From NCBI GenBank assembly GCA_030544235.1, contig CM060463.1:22004190-22068189 (forward strand): 64,000 bases of DNA, written 5' to 3'. How positions within the stretch are numbered: position 1 is the first letter of the stretch; each line of letters begins with the position of its first letter. The notes below the pieces were generated by a model. The model ran no database searches, was not told the origin of the DNA, and was given only the letters and a program-made list of their open reading frames with translations. The DNA comes from Lepturacanthus savala (lineage: Eukaryota > Chordata > Actinopteri > Scombriformes > Trichiuridae). This document shows positions 24,844-37,000 of this stretch, piece by piece. The position numbers and the translations under genes were made by a program.

Positions 24844-25090
24844 AAGTGACTGGTCTAGTCATTACCAAAGTAGAGTATTGACAGTTTCATTGCTTTCTCA
24901 TTCAGTCAGTCAGTCATTTTCTATACTGCTTATTCCTCATTAGGGTCGCAGGTGTCTGCTGGAGCCTATCCCAGTGCGTTGTGGCGAGAGGCAGGGATAC
25001 ACCCCAGATGGTCGCCAGCCTATCGTGGGGCACAGCTTTCTCATTCATAACTGATGTTTCACGTGACTCGCACCAAAAGCAACAAAAAAT
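24844..25090 (+). repeat. Copy of thumpd3 exon-2 boundary sequence
   Basis: With the SINE removed, this segment matches 29466-29573 at the start of thumpd3 exon 2. Shared blocks include AGTCATTACCAAA, GACAGTTTCATTGCTTTCTC, ATTCATAACT and GTTTCACGTGACTC. The copy lacks the 13-base pyrimidine-rich acceptor segment of the gene. It is either a local duplication or a dispersed repeat exapted by thumpd3. Confidence 0.7.
24905..25034 (-). mobile_element. 5'-truncated SINE copy
   Basis: Reverse-complement match to the 3' third of the full SINE at 28240-28623. It includes the terminal (GTCA)n, which is (TGAC)n in sense. It is flanked by 13-bp duplications GCTTTCTCATTCA at 24892-24904 and 25035-25047, consistent with LINE-mediated insertion with 5' truncation. 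Confidence 0.83.
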
Positions 25091-25840
25091 ATATCAGGAT
25101 GACTTACAAAGAAGGGTTTAACGGAACCAATGTTGTCACAGTTTCAGACATGTCAGTAATTTTATCGTCCAATGTAATGTTCTTAAAAAGATAGAAAATC
25201 CATCGATCAGTATGTTAATATTCACAGTATATTTTCGGTCCTACAGAGATTACATTGTATGAGGCCATGTGACTGATAACCTGAACTCAGAGAGACAAGA
25301 GAGCTGATAAGCCTTAAAGACAGACTGCTGCTTGCTTAATATTTCCCTTCACCAGAGGGAGCATTTGTATGAACATGTGTGGATTCTCATATCATTCATA
25401 ATTCAACAACTTTAATTTAAAGAGTATCTGCCCTGTGGGACTCAGTGAGAGCTTCAAATAAGCAGTCTGAGATGTAACAACCTCTTTTATCCATGACGAG
25501 CGTTTTAATAAAGGGGTCATTTTCACTCAGAGTGTTATTTCTGATCAGCAGAATTCTTCACTTCAATTACACTAAGAGTGATGTTAGTTTGGTAGCAGTA
25601 AATTATCAAAATCAGATGAATATAACGTTGCACATCATTATGTCGTATCATGGTTAGGGTTTTTTTTTTATTGACTTCTAACTTCTCACATGCAGCTTTT
25701 TAGCCAATTGTAACAATATTTTTTATATCTGCTCTCTCAAGCTTCTCTTGGCAGCTCTTATTATGTCTCTTTAATATCAATAAGCCTCTCCTCTGATTGG
25801 CTGATTTTAATGGTTGTGAACAAAGGGATGGGTGGTGACT

Positions 25841-25866
25841 GTATAGTTGTGACATCACAACTATAC
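25841..25866. repeat. 12-bp-arm palindrome
   Basis: GTATAGTTGTGA, CA, TCACAACTATAC: perfect arms around a 2-base centre. It lies within TTGTGACATCACAA-type sequence seen in many fish MITEs. Confidence 0.8.
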
Positions 25867-28239
25867 TGAAGTCTTGATGGCACAGTTTCTGATTACATGC
25901 TATGTGGATTTTTCTGAGCATTTTTAAATATGGGACAGATTTTATGTAACCTAAAACCTTCCTTAAATTCCAAAACTAATCATAATCTCACATGCTACAA
26001 TATGGGAACTTTAGTTTAGTAGTTTAGTACAATAAAGTGATATTTTTATATAACCTCTAATAGACTTAATTGTTAATGGTGGCGGGTTAGAGCTGGTGTG
26101 CAAAATCCATACCTGCCAGAATACTGAGTTACAGGAGGACAGATTGTACAAATAATTAACAGAGAAAAACTAAATTTGACACATTTCTGAATTTCCACAT
26201 AATATTAAAGTGATGGGTTACTTTGAGGTAGAAATGCAATAAACTAGCTTTTTGTTGTGGAAACAAGGCATATAGTGTTATCAAGAAGAAGATGTGCCTG
26301 GCTGATTTTAAATGGCTGTCAGTTCTAAGTATTTTCTGTGCCATTAAACCTCCATAAATGTTTTTAAGGTTCACATTTTGCTACATTTGACTAAGCCCAT
26401 CCCCAACCCTGTTTGACCCCTGTCTTACAAACTGACCACAATCTGAGACATTCATCTACAAACTACTGACAATATCTATTCAAGTCTGTGACACTTCCTT
26501 GATGCTGATTTACTCTGCCTCATCATCATCATCATCATGGAGCACTCATGCTGAGAAAGAGCTGTGCTCTGTATTGGGTTCATATCTCTGCCACTTCTAT
26601 TGTAACAAGTAATACCATATTAAGAAAGAGATTTGTAGAATAATCCCACTGAGGGTTCAACACTGGGTTAAAATCCCAATGTAAAATCTCACACAGTTTA
26701 ATATTCTAATAATCTGCCTGCTTTGAGGATATGCCCTCATGCTTGAATGCTTGTTTTTTTTCCTCATTACATGTTTGAGACATAAGTAACTCTCAGTGTT
26801 GAATAGATAACACCTAAACTACAGCGAGGTCAAACAGGACCGTGTCTCTGACCTTCTGTCAAAGCAACAAACCTTGAGCTCCAGTACTTTTTTCTTCCTT
26901 TCACTGTCAGTTGCACTTTGCACATGCTGAGGGAATAAGTCTACTAACACTTTATGTAAAAAAAAAAAAAAAAAAAAAGTTATTTTTTTCTGTTTTTGAT
27001 TGCTAATGTGTTATGAAATCTTTGGCAAATGTTGTTTGGATTGTCTGACTGTATTCTGTGCACAGTCTGTGCAACAGTAGCCATCTGCTGTGCAGGAGTT
27101 TTTGTTCCCTTGCATTAACACCCACCCACTTTTCTCTCACACTTCACATTTACTAATCACTTGGAGAGAACTAAGATGACCTAAATCAAAAAAGTAAGAA
27201 AAATAACAACACTTGTTTTCAATTAATATACTGTATGTAGCCATGGAAAGTGCACTGTGTTGTGATCGGGATAATATAATACAAATTAGTTTGAAGTTGG
27301 TTATAATTGAAAACATGTTATTAATCACATAGTGGGGATCTCTTTCGACTCAATGAATTACAACCATTAGTTTAATGCGATTAACAACCCATAGCCAAGA
27401 AGTTCAGACAGAAATGTTAGGAAAAAGAGATGCTGATGATCCACTGTGTCACCCCTAACCCTTTAGCATGGGGTTGAGTGGTGTTCAGAAGATGCTGCCT
27501 CTATTATATATTCTGCTGCTTGTATTCAGCGCCTCTGGTGTTTTGTTTTAAACTATGAGTGAATGATTTTGTTTAGTGTTACTCCACTCTGCTCCAAAAA
27601 TTATATTCTGGCGCCCTCTGCTGACTGGTTGTGATAGACATACACCCGGAAGTAATAGGCAAGGAGAATGAATGAAGAATGAAGTCCAGTTAGCAACAAT
27701 TCCCCGTTTGGTTGTCTGGCCTTCAGAATAAAACAAATCCTTTCAGATTTAAAATGGTTGTAGTAATGTGATTAAGTAGACTAGTCATTACATTATATCC
27801 TATATATATCCCATATATATTTGTGACATATACACAACAAAGGCTTCTATGGAAGCAATGCCAAAAACAATGAAGTACAACCTTTTCTTAAGGCTCCAGT
27901 CCACATGTAAGTTAGAGCTGTTATTTCAATGTATTCTCTTGTTGGCATGTAATTTATTATAACATTTTAAGCGAAACAAAAACAGATGACCCTCAAATTC
28001 AGCCATATATTGTACATGTCATTAATTTGTCATGCCTGCTTTCCAATGTCTTTTGGAAAAAATATATTGAAGAGGTGAGTAAATACTTACTGTCATCATT
28101 TTATTTTCTCTGTCATTTGATCATCTTGTCTTATAAGTAAGAAAGACATAGTATGAAATAAAGAAAATCATTTAATTGTTTAAAGATCAACATGTCTACT
28201 TGAGTAAGTGGAATTAATTGCTTAATTACTTTCCATTAC

Positions 28240-28623
28240 GGGTGACACGGTGGAGCAGGGGTTAGCGCTGTTGCCTCACAGCAAGAAGGTCGCAGGTTCA
28301 AGACCTCCTTGGGTCCTGGGTCTGGGACCTTTGCATGTCCTGCGTCTGAGACATGCAAATTGTGTGGAGTTTGCATGTTCTCCCCGTGTCTGCGTGGGTT
28401 TTCACCGGGTACTCCAGCTTCCTCCCACAGTCCAAAAACATGCTGAGGTTAATTGGCGACTCTAAATTGCCCGTAGGTGTGAGTGAATGGTGTGTGTGCC
28501 CCACGATTGGCTGGCGACCGTCTGGGGTGTATCTCTGCCTCTCGCCGTAATGCACTGGGATAGGCTCCAGCAGACCCCTGCGACCCTAATGATCAATAAG
28601 CAGGTATAGAAAATGACTGACTG
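28240..28623 (+). mobile_element. Full-length tRNA-derived SINE
   Basis: A 384-bp insertion bounded by 12-bp duplications ACTTTCCATTAC (28228-28239 and 28624-28635). The head carries a pol III type box B, GGTTCAAGACC, with a diverged box A upstream (GTGGAGCAGGGGTTAG). The body has GGAGTTTGCATGTTCTCCCC, and the tail ends ATAGAAAATGACTGACTGA, a short repeat in place of poly(A), as in SINEs mobilised by L2/RTE-type LINEs. Diverged partial copies lie at 24905-25034, 55269-55492 and 62656-62760. Confidence 0.85.
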
Positions 28624-28719
28624 ACTTTCCATTACATCTCCAACTCAAGTCTACAAGGTAAAAGAGCAAAAGTGTACAAGGCAAGAAGGTACAAAAAGAA
28701 ATAAAAATGTAAATATATC

Positions 28720-28745
28720 TAAAATATATATATATATATATATAA
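28720..28745. repeat. (AT)n microsatellite
   Basis: Short AT run. Confidence 0.85.
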
Positions 28746-28862
28746 TACAAATATGGACAGGATTTATTGCACTATACTAAATAAATATGGTACTAAGTAA
28801 CCATTGGATGTCAGGTGTGACTGTGGTTGCATATTAGTGAGTATTAGTATTGTATCCTAGAC

Positions 28863-29038
28863 CAAGGGTAGGCAACCCTGGTCTAGGATCCCTGAGACAC
28901 AGTGGATGCAGGTTTTTGTCCCAACCAAGCAGTAACACACCTGATTCTACTCATGAAGGTCCTAACCAAGAACTCTAATGGTTGTTTAGTAGAATCAGGC
29001 GTGCAAAGGCTTGGTTGGACCAGGGTTGCCCACCCCTG
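28863..29038. mobile_element. Short hAT MITE upstream of thumpd3
   Basis: Ends CAAGGGTAGGCAACCCTGG and CCAGGGTTGCCCACCCCTG are inverted repeats, flanked by exact 8-bp duplications TCCTAGAC (28855-28862 and 29039-29046). It is 176 bp without coding capacity and ends only about 50 bp before the likely thumpd3 promoter. Confidence 0.85.
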
Positions 29039-29084
29039 TCCTAGACATTGAAAAGCCCTGATGTAGATAATGCTTTTATTCTGA

Positions 29085-29300
29085 AGGACTCCGGCCGGAA
29101 GTCTTGGTGCTGTTGCTGCTCAGCGGAAACAGCTGTTCGCCTCGTGTTTGACAGTGTGGTGTGACTCCAGTTAGCGAGTTCACTGCAACAACAAACCTTT
29201 CAAGAAGCCGTCTACAGCTGCGGCGGGTCGACGGGTTCGTGGATCATAACAGAATCATTTTCATCATGTAGCGACAGTTTCATGTCAAATAAGTAACAGC
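29085..29300 (+). promoter_or_regulatory. thumpd3: Probable thumpd3 promoter and non-coding exon 1
   Basis: A local GC-richer patch with CpGs and an ETS-type site CCGGAAGT at 29095-29102, common in TATA-less housekeeping promoters. A spliced upstream exon is required because exon 2 begins at an acceptor at 29543. Its donor could not be fixed; AAGTAACAGC near 29291 is one candidate. Confidence 0.5.
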
Positions 29301-29543
29301 GGCTTCCTTGTTACAACTTTTTAGCCTCTTAAAGCTAACATTAGCCACCATTAGCCTCCAGCATTAGCGTTATGTTTATTTACAGTGTTTACATGAACAT
29401 TATTTCGTATTAGCTCGTGTCGTGACAGTATGAAAAGTGTTTGTTAATATATGGCATTACCCTGCAATGACTAGTTCAGTCATTACCAAATTGTAGTATC
29501 GACAGTTTCATTGCTTTCTCATTCATAACTTGTCTCTCTCCAG

Positions 29544-29877
29544 GTGTTTCACGTGACTCCAGCAGCAACAGTCAGAGGCACGTTACCCCCTGACCTCCTG
29601 GGGTAGTGAGGGCAGCAGCATAGCAGACATGTCCTCCCTGGACCAGGACGCAGCTAGAGAGCTGCAGCAGTCTGAGACGAACCCAACCCAGGATTCCTCC
29701 ACCGAGACCGGCCCCGCCGCAGGTGACGTCATCACCGTCACAGTGGGGGCGACCGTGCCCACGGGGTTCGAACACACCGCTGCGGAGGAGGTCAAGGAGA
29801 AGATCGGGGTGGACGTGCGAATCAGCAAAGATCGTGGCCGGATCTACTTTCCGATTACTACTGATAAACTTTTCCAG
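29544..29877 (+). CDS. thumpd3: thumpd3 exon 2 (5'UTR 29544-29628, coding from 29629)
   Basis: Acceptor CTCTCTCCAG ends at 29543; donor GTTATA follows 29877. Encodes the first 83 residues, including VTVGATVPTGFEHTAAEEVKEKIG and SKDRGRIYF, matching the THUMPD3 N-terminal region. No upstream ATG in the visible 5'UTR. Confidence 0.93.
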
Positions 29878-31003
29878 GTTATATACAGAATGGACGATTT
29901 CCAACAATTTGGAGTGTTTTAATCTGATTCTGATTATAAATGATAGTAGTTAATTTGTATAATGGTGTTTATGTGCAGCCAGTGATGATGTACTGAAACT
30001 CAGGTTTGAGTTTACCTGGTTAAAAACCATTGGCATGCATCTAAAATCTCAGACCTAGGGCAGTAACAAACAATTATTTTCCCCATTAGGTGAATAGTTG
30101 GTGTATAAAATGTCTGAGAATGGTGAATAAAGTCCCATCACTGTTTCCCTAAGCCTCACCAAACTGGCATTGATAGAAAATGAAGTCACCCTTTAGAATA
30201 TTACTTGAGTAAAAGTATTAAAGTATCTATATCAAGACTAATTGTCTGATATTAAATGTACTTCAGTATTAAAAGTCAAAGTACAAATAAATGCTCTTAG
30301 TAAATAGGAAGCAGTCAGAATTTTGAGTGATGAATTTTGTTCAGCGCTTGTGCATCATTGGAGGCTTCAGGTTTCCACATCTATTCCACTATTCAAACTA
30401 TTTTTGATGTCACAAGTCCTGCTCGTATCAGTTGTTTGCAGTTCTTCCAAATATTGATTTTATTTTGTAGTATGTAATGAAGATGCTTAGGGGAAATGGT
30501 CAAAAAGCTGTTTTTTTATTTAGGAAATGTCGTGGAGTAAAAGTGAAAGTTGATAAAAGTACAAAAATTCCAGTAAAATACAGATATTTCTCAATTAAGT
30601 ATTATTCCATGGTTGCATTACTGGACCCAGACATATTCAGTTTACTGTCAAGAGTAATAAAGAAAGCAGATAATTTGTATTTGTATTATATTATCGATAC
30701 CAGAGCTGTGAACAGAATTGTGACCTTGTATCTTTAAAAATATCCTAATTAAGCAATTATTAAAATAGTTGGCAATTTTGTGTCAATTGAATAAGCAACG
30801 AATTGCTGAAGCTCTAATCTGAACCATTTTTGTCTGTTTGACTTCTCCCTGTTCATTCTGTAGGTTCATCTTCTGAGGTCTGTGGACAACCTGTTTGTGG
30901 TGGTTGAGGAATATGATAATTACCAGTTCAAAGAATCAAAGGTAATTTACTGCCAGCTTTATTCTGTTGTATTGGATGTTAATATTTGGAGGTTTTGTTC
31001 ATG

Positions 31004-31052
<49 letters not shown>

Positions 31053-34000
31053 TTCACCTTTAATAGCATTGTGAGGCTGAACTATGGGACTCATTGATGA
31101 TATGTGTTTTGTTTTTTTTTGTTTTTTTTAGGATAGCTGAAAGTGATGTTTTAATTGTGTAACCAAGGGCCTTAAGGGGTCAGTTTGCTTTATTGTTGGG
31201 GTCATAAACATTGTGTTTTCTACAGGAGGAGTCGTTAGCGGACCTGCAGGCGCTTGCCTCCAAACTCCCCTGGACTAATGCTCTAGATGTCTGGAAACTA
31301 AATGGCACCTTTAAAAAGAAAAAACACCACCGCAAAGGAGCCAACGGCACCAAAGTAAAAGCTAATGGTGAGCCTGTTGACGTGGCCGACACCGAGCAGC
31401 AGGAGGTACCCGAGGCCACTGAAGGCCAGCCGCTGGTGGAGACCGCACCGGATATGGAGGTCAGCACACAGGAGTCAGAGGAGTCGCCATCCCAGGGCAA
31501 AGTTCTCAAGTTCCGTGTGACGTGCAGCAGGGCTGGTGACAAACACAGTTTTTCTTCCAATGAAGCAGCCAGAGACTTTGGTGGAGCTGTACAAGAATAC
31601 TTCCAGTGGAAAGCAGACATGACTAAATTTGACATAGAGGTAGGCATGTCCGGAATGGACTGACGCAAATCAACCATTGTACTCGCAAACAAAACTAAAA
31701 CACTGCCCATTCAGATAAAGTTGCACAGCAACATAACCTAATGTTTAGTTTAAGGAGGAACAAAAAGAACAATAATAGCTCTGCTTATTAGCAGATGCTG
31801 CTGTCTATAGCAAACTCAAAGACATTAAGTTCAAACGTTTGTTGAACGTATGATTCAATTTACTGAAGGTATACTGTCATCAAATCAGGGTTGCAACTAA
31901 CAGTTATTTTCATTAGCAAGCAATTTCTGTTCCTAATTAAATAGTGAAATAAATATAGTGGGGAAAAAATACCCATTTTAATATTTCTGAACTCATGGTG
32001 ACATCTTTAAATTGCATGTTTTATTTAACCAAGAGTCCAAAGCACAAAAATATGTCAATTATTGTCACATACAACAAAAAAGCAGCACAATCCTTACATT
32101 AACAAATATGTAACCAGACCAGTAAATGATACTAAAACCTTTTATTCCAAATATTTATAAAAAAGTTGGCAATATATTTCAAACCTTTCTATATTTACTA
32201 TTCTATTGATAATCATGTACTATTTTTTTCCTTACTGTAGGTCTTATTAAATATACACAATGGGGAGGTGGTTGTGGGTATTGCACTCACTGAAGAGAGT
32301 CTTCACAAGAGGAACATCAGTCACTTTGGACCCACCACCCTTCGGCCTACCTTGTGCTACGGCATGCTCAGGTAACTCTTCTTCCCACCAGGTGGTGTTA
32401 CTCTCCACTTTCTCAGGGTTGGAGTTTTGACATGACAAAGTTTAGAGGTATACGTATGATTTCCTTAAAAACACCTACAGCTATAATCCCACTCAATCAT
32501 CACTTGAGCTACTAGAAGTGTGTGATGATGTGTTTTATCTGCAGGGTTGGGTGTCAAACTTTAGCTAGTGTGTGCATGTAAACAGTGGAGGGTGTGTGAT
32601 GTTGTATAGAAACGCAGCAACCAGGTCACTGCTGTGTCTCTATTTATTTTTTCCTGACTGCCAGAGATGTTTCTCAATTTTATATTTACATAGAACAATC
32701 TATTAATAAAATCTTCCCCCTCTGACCGGACCCACAGTGGAAAAACAGCAGAAAACTGCAAAATGAGACCACCCGCAAGCCATTTAGAAATGGCTCCTGT
32801 TGTGATGTGAAAAAGTAGTGGAAGTGAATAATAACTGCCCCCAGATCCATGTCGGTGCCTAGTGTGAGTCTACTTGACTTCTGTTTCTCTGACTGACCCC
32901 TACAGATGCATGGCCACAAGATTCTCATGCACAGCAACAAGATAATTAATGTGTGGCCAGGAGATAGTTATTATTTATTTCCATGGAGACACTGTTGATT
33001 GTTTCTTGTTATTGGATATTGACATGATTCCTTTGACTGAGCTTTTATCAGACATCATGACAGTTTCGGTCCAACTAACGACTGCAGGTTACAGCATGTT
33101 CATCATTCTGTGATATATGAGCAGCATGTTACTGTGAAAAAAACTCGGGCTCGGGAGTGGTCGGTAATCGTATACTAAATCACAACATGATGAATGTACT
33201 ATAATCTGAACTCTAGTTTAGCTGAAACTGTCATGATGACTGATTGAAAGCTCAGTCAAAAGCGAATGTCAATATCCAATAATATCACTCTATTATATGC
33301 AGCTTATCAGTTGATTGTAGACAGGTTATTGCCATGTTTTTTACCTGTGCAATAAATAAGAAAAACAAAGCTACATCTTTGGATCTTCTCAATTACTACG
33401 GAGGCCAGCGCATCCCTTGTCAATCACCTAGGCAACAGGTCAGAGGAGCGTCAAGCAGTGACCGGCTGGAGAAAAGGACGAGCTTAAGATAATTCTACAT
33501 AGATTTTACACGTAAATAGACGTTCACAATATATTGATGGCCCACTGAGGTTATGTGACATATCGGTAGCTTAAGTTAGTTTGGTCCCGTGCCAACTTAG
33601 CATCGCTAAAGTGGTTAAACTAATTGATAGTTTTAAGGTAATGTTAATGTCTACATGCCATTATGTAACTGCTGGCTGCATTTTTAATTAGTTGCAAAAG
33701 TAAAATCTGCAGTCAAGTGTTTACACTGCCACGGCTCCCCAGAGAGCCCTTTGCTTGTGAACATTTTGCACAAAAAATATTTATTTTTATGCAGTTTTTT
33801 TTTTCCCAAGGATTTTGTTTATTTAATATATGCTGATAGTATTGTTTTCCCCCCACATCTGTTCATGTACATGTCGATCCTGTACTGCTGAATGTTACTA
33901 TAAATGGCTGTGTGAGATTTAGCACATGTAGCTTCAAACTAGGACTGGCTGTTTTGTTACTAATGTAATAATCAAGCTATCTATGGTATATCGCCATTCA

Positions 34001-37000
34001 GATAAATAAAAAATTGAGATATGAATTTAGACCATATCGCCTAGCCCTACTCTCTTGTCTCTATAACAGCAACTAATACTGCAGATCATCTTTTTATCTT
34101 CAACACAAGTGCGATCTCCCTAAAAGCCTGCAATACCATGCCAGGCAATTAGTGGCTAATAAGCAAAATTTTAAATACCTGCGTGAAAGAACGTTTAATT
34201 TAACGAGGTAATGATTCAAAAACACAGAGAGAGCTATACTTTTGCCGGAGGAGATCTTGGCTTGCACTTCATGCAGTTAACTTTAATTCATCTGTAAAAC
34301 TGAAAATGACACCAAAAGTATCAGGATCACAGACATAACCTGAGACATGTCCACCATCGTTGTTGTTTTGAACAGAATGTGCAAGTGCGCCCAACAACTT
34401 GTCTGTGAGCATGAAAAGAGCCAGATTGGCCAAACACATCTACTCAGTCTTATCTTTTCAAATCTCTACACTTGTGCATCCAGTTTGACATATCTGCAAA
34501 AAGTGACGTGTTGGTGTGGTTCAGAAGCCAAATTGGATAGAAAAGTGTGTGAATAATAAAAAAAAATCTAGATTTGTGTAGTTGGGGCCTAAAGCCTCTT
34601 TCACACATAGTAAAGAGGCATAGTAAAGGAAAACGCCTTCCAGGCACCACTAGTGATCTTCACTATAGAAATGTATAACAGCAGTGATTAGTAGACAAAG
34701 GTGAGTCCAGTCAAATGTGTGACATTTTACACATGTGGAATGTCACATAGACTTAACTCTTTGTGTCCTTCCAGTAGTTCCTCTTTTCATTCATGACACA
34801 GCCTTCCCTGTCTTGAGGTGTGAAATTGCCAGTGCAGAATTCCAAGACATGAACGCTGTTCATGACCCTTTTCAGTTGGAACATTTCTGGGAAAAGCTGC
34901 ATTGGTGAATGAGGCTTCTGAATCGTGTGTTTTGACAAGAATACAGAGGAAAGAGGAAGAGTGGTGATAAAAACGCTGCCAAGGTGAAACTCTAGACTCT
35001 CACTTCCCAGCAGATGAACGTGGTTGATTTTTCCCACTTACACAAATAGACAAATATAAGGAATAGGGACTAAATTATTATTGTCACGGACCTGAAGTTT
35101 GTGTGATCTTTATCTGTGAGAGAGTTGTATTTCTTTGTACCTACTAGTAAAGTTGCCAAACGACAGAGAGAATGAATTGAGTTGTTGTTTGAAGTTGAAA
35201 TTTGTCTAAGTTGTTTTTCAGGCTTGACAAAAAGTCTTTCATTGGAAAGCACTGAGGGCGGCCTGTTTGCCATGACTTAATGGAAACATCTAATACTATT
35301 GACCTAGCCAAGAAAAATTCTTCCCTGTCAGTCATTTTGACAATCTTGCCTTAATATTTAAAGCATAACAAAGGGAAAATAAATCACAGCTCTATTATCG
35401 TAAGCATGTTTGTTTAGTTAATAGCATGTGCGTCTTTTCAATCCGTTTTATTAACTATCCTGCGTCATATAAAATTCATATCTAAAAATAAGTTTGTTAT
35501 TGTTGAAACCACAGAGATTCAAATCTGTGTGCAAACATTCTATTGATCCCACTGTTTTTAGTATATAATGTTTGAGTCCTATAAAATTTGCAACATCCAA
35601 AGTTTTTAGTAAGGTTTTTTAACAGGGTATATAATTAATGAACATATCAGCAAAGGTTAAAGCTTGAAGCTTACTGAGTAGCTGTGGGTTCAGAAATTAA
35701 GAGAACCTACAGAGGCTTGTAATGAATTATAATTATCACTGACCACTTTTAAAGTTGTCAGCAGTTTCATACATGGTTATGAAGGCACTAGTGAAATGGT
35801 TTGTGGTTTGGACAGCAGAAGCAATTATGAGTAATTATTTCAATAGTCCAATGAGACATGGAAGTGTAGCATTGCATTGCAATGCATTTGCATTGGTGTC
35901 ATATCATTATAGTATATATGGTAGGGCTGTGGCTCAGGAGCTAGAGTGGGTCCTGAATTTGGAAGAAAATGTCCAAACTATCTGTTTCCAGCTTCTCTTT
36001 AGTCTTCTCTAATCATAATCTGATGATCTTTGGTTTGTGGACTATTGGTAAAAAAATGGCATTTTAGGTTGCATCTTCAGCTTTGGGAAATAGTGATCAA
36101 CATATTACAGCATTTTATTATGAACCAAACAACTAATGATTTTATCGTTTTAATAACTGATAGAATAATTTACTATAAAGAGTTGCAGTCCTAGTTTAAT
36201 CCTTATACCCCATTTTTCCCCCAAGTAACTCTGATGGCCACACATCATCACAACATCACATGATTCATTCTACTAATTTGAAAAGTGTTATTAATTATCT
36301 GAAAAGGCCTTGTAAGAGTCTTACTCTATTTCTCCTTACTAGTAGGGCTGGGCGATATGACCTAAAATTCCTATCATGGTATAAATGGAGTCCTATCACA
36401 GTAACGATATATATTATGATATAAGTGTAAAAATGATAAGAAAATGCAAATAAAATGTTTCAATGCATTCATTTTGCAGAATGCAGAACTCAAACAAAAT
36501 TAAATTCTGGTGCAAACAAACAACATAAGAGAAGTACAAAAAATAACAATAATAATAGATTATATTACAAACAGTACTTCAATTAAGGGAATTTCTCTAT
36601 AAGTCAAAATGATAAAAACTGTGAAAAATCCTAAATAGTGCAAAAGTTACAGAATACAAATATTGCACATGCTTCTGTTTTAGGCAGTAAAGCAAATTGC
36701 TTGTATTACCTCCCTTCGCCGCCACAGTCACTCGGCGCATCTTGCAGTATATATCAACAAAACCATGTCCAAATCACAGATGTAGCGCCTTTTTTTTTTT
36801 TTTATCAGCGCCTCCTGCTCCGCTATCTCTGTACTGGCAGCCATTTTCACACGGGTACGATGACGTCTGTAACGATATTACAGTAAAGTGCAAATCTATA
36901 TCGTGGGTCAAATTTAGTTTCTACCTTATGCCGCATATATCGCGCAGCCCTACTTACTAGATATGTAAGTGCATTCTATTTAACCATAAATATCCATATC

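Larger units (their letters stand above)
19991..29090. other. srgap3-thumpd3 intergenic region
   Basis: About 9 kb between divergent genes. Apart from the repeats listed separately (20842-20911, 22149-23410, 24905-25034, 25841-25866, 28240-28623, 28863-29038) I see no gene. Poly(A) and poly(T) tracts and an ATC triplet run near 26517-26538 are simple sequence. Confidence 0.7.

Noticed and set aside
28250..28560. Possible tRNA gene (box A/B)
   Set aside because: The pol III boxes belong to a SINE with target-site duplications; no cloverleaf can be closed.
31180..31710. 176-codon minus-strand frame in thumpd3
   Set aside because: Exactly antisense to a well-supported thumpd3 exon.
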